A stretch of DNA of 36,971 nt from an uncultured Clostridia bacterium. Lineage in GTDB: Bacteria; Bacillota; Clostridia; Lachnospirales; Cellulosilyticaceae. Where the stretch lies: positions 1-36,971 of the forward strand of contig CALJNR010000111.1 of the NCBI GenBank assembly GCA_937981575.1. The letters run 5' to 3'. The position numbers and the translations under genes were made by a program. This document shows, in pieces, positions 33,009-36,971 of this stretch. The notes beneath the pieces were generated by a model. That model saw only the letters and a list, made by a program, of their open reading frames with translations. It searched no databases and had not been told where the DNA came from. Each line of letters starts with the position of its first letter. Positions within the stretch are counted from its first letter, which is position 1.

Positions 33009-35474
33009 TCAGCTGGCATGATGAGATTGATTTTCTATGAGAGCTATAAACTCATCTACTATACAGGGATCAAATTGTGTTCCAGAGCATTTTTTAAGTT
33101 CAACAATAGCATAATCTACACTAAAAGCTTCTTTATAAGCTCTTTTATGGGTCATTACATCAAAGGAATCTACGATGTTAATAATTCTTGATAAAATAGG
33201 TATTTCCTGTCCTCTTAGCCCAGTTGGGTAGCCAGTTCCGTCAAACCTTTCGTGGTGGGCCAGTATTTCATCAGCAATATGCGCAAGTTCTGGAGTTGAT
33301 TTTGCTATTCTATAGCCTATTTCTGTATGGGTTTTCATAATATTCCACTCTTCTTTAGTCAGCTTATCTGGCTTAAGAAGTATATAGTCAGGAATACCAA
33401 TTTTTCCGATATCATGGAGGAGAGCCAGTAGTTCCAGTTCATCCAGCTTATCTTGAGAAAGAGAAAGTCTGTTACCTAATTTTAGACTTAGATTACGTAT
33501 TCTGAGTGTATGCTGCTCAGTTTCAGTATGTTTTTCGTGCAAGGTTCTGGATAGGGAACTGATTGCAGCACTTCGGGCACTCTTATTTTCCATAAGCTTA
33601 TTACGATACATCCTTTTTTCAGCAAGGCTCATTACAGCATCTGTATCAGAAGTTTCACTGCTTTTTTCAGCATATCCTAAAGCAAAGCTTATTTTAAAAT
33701 GAAAGTCCCAAGTATTATTGCACCTATCTTTAATTTTAGAGATTAAATTAGAGATATAGTCCTTATCTTTATTTGTTACAAGTATAATGAACTCATCTCC
33801 TCCCCACCTCGAAATAATATCGTTACTTTCGCAGGTGTCTTTAAGAATATGACTTGCCATGCAAAGCAGCTTGTCCCCTTCTTTATGACCAAGTGCATCA
33901 TTTGTCAGTTTGAGGCCATTGAGATCCCCCATAATAATGAAGTAATGAGAATCTTTGTTTTGATCTAATTTTTCGAACTGTTCTTCCATGTAGGCTCTGT
34001 TTTTAAGGCCGGTAAGCTTATCTGAGTAGCTCAAAAAGAGAATCTCTTCTTCATGGTGTTTGCGCTCTGTTATATTCGTAAGTGTACTCACAAGTCTGAT
34101 GGGGTTGCCATTTGCATCTTTTTCAACAATCTTTCCCCTTTGGAGTACCCATAAAATGTCACCAGAGGGCTTAGTCACTCTATATTCACATTCATAGTAG
34201 TCGGATGCGCCTGCAAGTAAGGATTTGAAAAGTTCATTAATACGTTCAAGACATTCAGGATGAATTTTAGAAGCATAATTTCTAAAGATCTCTTTACCCG
34301 TTTGCCCTTCGTAGCCAATCATTTTTTTCCATTCGGGACTGATATAAAGATCTCTTTCCTTGATATTAAGATCTAGATAACCATCATTGGTAGCCTCCAT
34401 AATCATTCTGAACCTAGTATTCATCTGACTTATATCTTTATAAGCCAGATCCAATTGAGCCAGCATAGTATTGGTAGACACGGCCAGCTTATTAAATTCA
34501 TCGTTTCCGGGCATATGCACGGATAAAGAAGGATCTCTGGTTGCAGCAACGGTGTCCATAAAGTTGTTTAGTTTAGAAAGGCGCTTTAAAATATACTTAT
34601 CCATAATGATTAAATCAAATAGGCTCATCAATATAATAACAAGCAGAAAGCCAATAATAAAGAACTTAAAGTAATAGAAGATGTTATTATAATCAGTATT
34701 TTCTTTAGTAATGATGAGAGCTATTGAATCATTTTTATTGATATCTTTTATAATACGGGCAGCTTCTAAAGGCTGTTTTGCTGGCTGATGCGTTACTGGA
34801 AAACCCGAGGAAACAAGTTTTTCATAGGCTTTAAAATGACCAATGTTATATTCATTAAGTGTTACTTTAACATCTGTTACATTCTGTATATAATTAATCA
34901 GTTTAGCATCAACCCCACGGACTAATATAAGAAGGCCATTACTTGGTGATAGTTCATCAGAAGTGGTAATCGGAGAAACAGCAACTAAAAATGACTGGTC
35001 TTCTACAACGATAATACCAGATTTTATATTTTCAAAATCAGATGTCCTAACTAAAGCTTTTAGATCATCTTTTTTGGACAGAAGCTTTTTCTTGATATTC
35101 TTTAGGAGGTTATAGTCTAAATCCGTATGTTTTAAGTAGAGCACTTCACCGTTGCTATCTAGAAAAACCATTATTTTTAAATTAAGTGCGGACAAAGTAT
35201 TGTATTCTAAGTTGGAAGAGACATATTCCGGGTTTAATGTATCAATAAAGTGATATGTATCGTCCCAATGGGACCAATCCGCAGCAGTGCTTTCAAGACC
35301 TTCCAGCTCATTATCAAGCATATAACTGATGACATCAAAACTTTTTTCAACCTGAAGTTTTTGATTATCATTAATATAGCCAAAGTAGGCTATATGAAAC
35401 ATTAAATAAGTTAATAAAATCACTAAAATTATACTTATAACCCCTATAATCAAGGTTTTATACTTGATCTTCAT
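33009..35474 (-). CDS. CHASE4-HAMP-PAS-GGDEF-HD-GYP membrane signalling protein
   Basis: 821-residue cyclic di-GMP turnover protein. TM1 (about 8-30), extracellular CHASE4 sensor (about 35-260), TM2 (about 265-290), HAMP (about 291-345), PAS (about 345-475), GGDEF (intact RWGGDEFIIL near 555) and HD-GYP (HDIGKIG near 685; HHERFDGTGYP near 738). Both a diguanylate cyclase and a phosphodiesterase site look intact, so net activity may be set by the sensors. ATG 35474 follows GGAGGGGGG. The Spo0E-like gene follows it. Confidence 0.95.
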   Translation of the reverse strand: MKIKYKTLIIGVISIILVILLTYLMFHIAYFGYINDNQKLQVEKSFDVISYMLDNELEGLESTAADWSHWDDTYHFIDTLNPEYVSSNLEYNTLSALNLKIMVFLDSNGEVLYLKHTDLDYNLLKNIKKKLLSKKDDLKALVRTSDFENIKSGIIVVEDQSFLVAVSPITTSDELSPSNGLLILVRGVDAKLINYIQNVTDVKVTLNEYNIGHFKAYEKLVSSGFPVTHQPAKQPLEAARIIKDINKNDSIALIITKENTDYNNIFYYFKFFIIGFLLVIILMSLFDLIIMDKYILKRLSKLNNFMDTVAATRDPSLSVHMPGNDEFNKLAVSTNTMLAQLDLAYKDISQMNTRFRMIMEATNDGYLDLNIKERDLYISPEWKKMIGYEGQTGKEIFRNYASKIHPECLERINELFKSLLAGASDYYECEYRVTKPSGDILWVLQRGKIVEKDANGNPIRLVSTLTNITERKHHEEEILFLSYSDKLTGLKNRAYMEEQFEKLDQNKDSHYFIIMGDLNGLKLTNDALGHKEGDKLLCMASHILKDTCESNDIISRWGGDEFIILVTNKDKDYISNLISKIKDRCNNTWDFHFKISFALGYAEKSSETSDTDAVMSLAEKRMYRNKLMENKSARSAAISSLSRTLHEKHTETEQHTLRIRNLSLKLGNRLSLSQDKLDELELLALLHDIGKIGIPDYILLKPDKLTKEEWNIMKTHTEIGYRIAKSTPELAHIADEILAHHERFDGTGYPTGLRGQEIPILSRIINIVDSFDVMTHKRAYKEAFSVDYAIVELKKCSGTQFDPCIVDEFIALIENQSHHAS

Positions 35475-35560
35475 ATTTCCCCCCTCCTCTCAGAAGCTTT
35501 GTTAGATTCTATATTTTATAGTTAATGATATCTTTGCAATACATAATATATTTAGGATAA

Positions 35561-35683
35561 GGTTTCTTATAAATTTAATATTTTAAAGTTTAAGCTATTT
35601 ATGACGATACATGATGTGAAACCACCTGGAGAAACAACTTTGCATAGATGAATAACTTAGGTTTATATGGTGTTTCTCTATAA
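35561..35683 (+). ncRNA. G-element copy 3, orphan
   Basis: First stem: GGTTTCTTATA (35561-35571) with GATGTGAAACC (35613-35623), 9 of 11 paired. GTTTAA at 35588-35593. Second stem: GAGAAACA (35629-35636) with TGTTTCTC (35671-35678). The loop between copies 1 and 3 is most alike. No plus-strand gene follows; a terminator lies about 100 bases on. It could be a separate small RNA, or the leader of a lost gene. It lies between two minus-strand genes, upstream of the c-di-GMP protein. Confidence 0.6.
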
Positions 35684-35778
35684 TAGCATTATAGCACAAT
35701 TACTAAAAGTACAACATAAACTCTAGAAAAATATACTCTTATGTAAATTTACTTATGAATAGGATCATTTTATAATAC

Positions 35779-35817
35779 AAAAAGATCTGAACGAGATTTT
35801 CTCATTCAGATCTTTTT
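35779..35817. terminator. Bidirectional terminator
   Basis: AAAAAGATCTGAACGAGA pairs with TCTCATTCAGATCTTTTT with one C-A mismatch around TTT. It ends thiT on minus and could end an RNA from the orphan G-element on plus. Confidence 0.92.
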
Positions 35818-35843
35818 GTATTTACTATATAAAGTGTATTGGA

Positions 35844-36518
35844 TTAATTACTTTTTTCTGCATTTCTCTTTAGAACGCTATAGATAGGAGTAGATACTAA
35901 TATAACAGATAAGAATAAAGTAAAGATAAGTTCTGGAATAATATAAGAACTATTATAAATGAGTGAATAAATAACAGGACTTTGCCCTTCAGGTGCATAT
36001 TCGGCAAAAAATATAAATCCGGATAAGAAGTGCATGCATCCTCTGGCAAGTATAGCAATAGAGACTGCCATAATAGTACGAATTTGAATATTCTTCAGAA
36101 ATTTTGGAGCAAGGCCGGCAAGACCTAAAAGTCCAAAAGCTAAAGGATAATCTAAGAATAATTGGGCCCAGTGTACAACAAAGTTATCTTGTATAACCTG
36201 TAGAAGCCCATAGCCTACTCCTGCTGCGATTCCTGCAATAGGACCAAATACCATAGCATATAAAATGATAGGAAACATGCTCACAAGTGTAATAGAGCCC
36301 CCTTGAGGCATTTTGAATATTCTTATGTAAGAGAGTATAAATGCGAGAGCAATGCACATGCCCCCATAAACTATTTTTTTTGTTGTTAATACAGCTGTTG
36401 TAGTATTTTCCTTTTTACCTACTAGGATGAACCCAGCGACAGACAGTATTAGAAGTATGGCGATAATTGCCCAGACAACGGGACTTATTTCAAGTAACTT
36501 ACCAAAGATATTTTCCAT
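35844..36518 (-). CDS. thiT: Thiamine ECF transporter S component ThiT
   Basis: 224-residue membrane substrate-binding subunit of an energy-coupling-factor importer. Six or so hydrophobic segments; the thiamine-site block WAQLFLDYPLAFGLLGLAG near residue 117 and the early block GGSITLVSMFPIILYAM near residue 72 match ThiT. ATG 36518 follows GAAAGGGG; the upstream frame would cover the TPP leader terminator and is rejected. No ECF A/T components in the window, so shared modules elsewhere are expected. Controlled by a TPP riboswitch. Confidence 0.93.
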   Translation of the reverse strand: MENIFGKLLEISPVVWAIIAILLILSVAGFILVGKKENTTTAVLTTKKIVYGGMCIALAFILSYIRIFKMPQGGSITLVSMFPIILYAMVFGPIAGIAAGVGYGLLQVIQDNFVVHWAQLFLDYPLAFGLLGLAGLAPKFLKNIQIRTIMAVSIAILARGCMHFLSGFIFFAEYAPEGQSPVIYSLIYNSSYIIPELIFTLFLSVILVSTPIYSVLKRNAEKSN

Positions 36519-36571
36519 AACATAACCCCTTTCAAAAGATAGTTTAAGTTTTACTAAGGGGCAAAAAGCAA

Positions 36572-36602
36572 TAAAAAATTGCCTAACGAATGTGTAGGCA
36601 AT
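36572..36602 (-). terminator. TPP riboswitch terminator
   Basis: On minus, ATTGCCTA (36602-36595) with TAGGCAAT (36585-36578) and a U-run. The loop holds CACATTCG, which can pair with CGAATGTG at the 3' end of the aptamer (overlapping its closing stem). This gives a direct antiterminator for the no-TPP state. Confidence 0.88.
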
Positions 36603-36617
36603 GAAGTTTATCGCACA

Positions 36618-36704
36618 TTCGCTTCCTTGCAGCAGCATTACCTGTAAGCAAGTTATGAGGGTCTGCATCTATGTGCACTCTCAGCTTAAAGCTCCCCTAG
36701 CAAA
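36618..36704 (-). promoter_or_regulatory. TPP (THI-box) riboswitch
   Basis: On minus: closing stem TTTGCT/AGCGAA (36704-36699 with 36623-36618), then GGGGAGC, GCTGAGAG, GACCC, ACTTG, ACAGGTAATGCTG and CAAGGAAGCG in the THI-box order. It lies directly before thiT and fits TPP-dependent termination. Confidence 0.95.
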
Positions 36705-36725
36705 ATAGTATTTAATTCTTATCAA

Positions 36726-36754
36726 ATTATAGTATACTTTTAAATTGATGTCAA
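36726..36754 (-). promoter_or_regulatory. Consensus promoter of thiT
   Basis: TTGACA (36754-36749), 17-bp spacer, TATAAT (36731-36726) on minus: both boxes match the sigma-A consensus exactly. Confidence 0.92.
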
Positions 36755-36764
36755 ACTTGATGGC

Positions 36765-36971
36765 TTAATTTTGAAGCAGTTCTATAACGCGCCTGTATTG
36801 ATCTTCGGTAAGGATGCCTTCGTTATACATATCTTTGGTGATCGCAATCAGCCTTTCCGTTGTAATCTTTGCGGTGGGATCAAGATTGCTGAAGAAATAC
36901 GTGTGAACGTTCATAATATCCATATAGCTGACATAGCCTTGTCTTTTTAATAGAATTAAAATGTCTATTAA
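36765..36971 (-). CDS. Partial gene, C-terminus of unknown protein (SHOCT-like end)
   Basis: Open frame of 68 codons running off the window end; stop TAA at 36767-36765. The last about 32 residues (ERLIAITKDMYNEGILTEDQ onward) resemble a SHOCT-type short helical C-terminal domain, with the GILTEDQY turn. Too short to identify. It is slightly richer in GC codons than its neighbours. Its start and length are outside the window. Confidence 0.6.
   Translation of the reverse strand, partial: LIDILILLKRQGYVSYMDIMNVHTYFFSNLDPTAKITTERLIAITKDMYNEGILTEDQYRRVIELLQN

Noticed and set aside
3094..35683. G-element second stem as a plain intrinsic terminator
   Set aside because: All four copies are followed by TATA- or GTATCA-type sequence, not a U-run, and the loop is about 30 bases.
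3094..35683. G-element as a classical ANTAR two-hexaloop target
   Set aside because: I could not find two six-base loops with A1 and G4 in any copy; only the 21.5-21.95 kb leaders show such loops.
1..36971. CRISPR arrays, tRNA or rRNA genes
   Set aside because: No regularly spaced repeats, tRNA-like cloverleaf or rRNA sequence was recognised on reading both strands.

Overview
The window is AT-rich chromosomal DNA from a low-GC, probably spore-forming member of the Clostridia, most likely Lachnospirales. This is inferred from AGGAGG ribosome-binding sites, frequent TTG/GTG starts, a Spo0E-like protein, a type III glutamine synthetase, an ANTAR regulator next to glnA, an archaeal-type AspRS and the DapL route to lysine. 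The species cannot be fixed from sequence alone.

Layout. (1) 1-2.7 kb: an IS21-family insertion sequence (istA/istB, minus strand) with repeated ends and a large imperfect hairpin downstream of istB. (2) 2.8-4.8 kb: a sigma-A-like promoter, a tandem glycine riboswitch, a second structured leader (copy 1 of a repeated RNA-like element, here called the G-element) and an AgcS-type amino acid:cation symporter. (3) 4.8-12 kb: a minus-strand run of accessory genes: DUF523, AAC(3)-like acetyltransferase, PhzF-like, a 53-residue membrane peptide, DinB-like, two membrane proteins including VanZ-like, RidA-like, CPBP protease and a membrane protein of unknown function. (4) 12.2-14.3 kb: dapF-dapL. (5) 14.3-28.9 kb: a nitrogen-assimilation island built around one divergent control region at 21.46-22.03 kb. 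Leftward run the five genes of a split, ferredoxin-linked glutamate synthase, then G-element copy 4, glnA (GSI) and an ANTAR antiterminator. Rightward run gatC-gatA-gatB-aspS, then G-element copy 2 and glnN (GSIII). (6) 28.9-32.6 kb: an MFS transporter and a ROK regulator divergent from glycerol dehydrogenase. (7) 32.7-35.5 kb: a Spo0E-like peptide and a CHASE4-HAMP-PAS-GGDEF-HD-GYP protein. (8) 35.5-36.97 kb: an orphan G-element copy (copy 3), and thiT behind a consensus promoter and a TPP riboswitch with terminator; a partial gene runs off the end.

The most interesting signal is the G-element. Four copies of about 105-125 nt share an 11-bp stem with compensatory changes, an internal GTTTAA box, the box GATGTGAAA, and a second stem GAGAAACA/TGTTTCTC. 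Three copies lie in the leaders of nitrogen genes (GSI, GSIII, the AgcS symporter) and one has no same-strand gene after it. I know of no described RNA family that it matches.

A second signal is that both divergent nitrogen operons start with the same layout: a 17-bp-spaced promoter, a short hairpin with a six-base loop AAAGGC or AATGGC, and an intrinsic terminator overlapping that hairpin. This resembles half of an ANTAR target, and an ANTAR protein is encoded directly after glnA. Together these suggest a locally encoded, RNA-based nitrogen control circuit that links glutamine synthesis, glutamate synthesis and tRNA-dependent amidation. The link is inference; the repeats, stems and gene order are seen directly.
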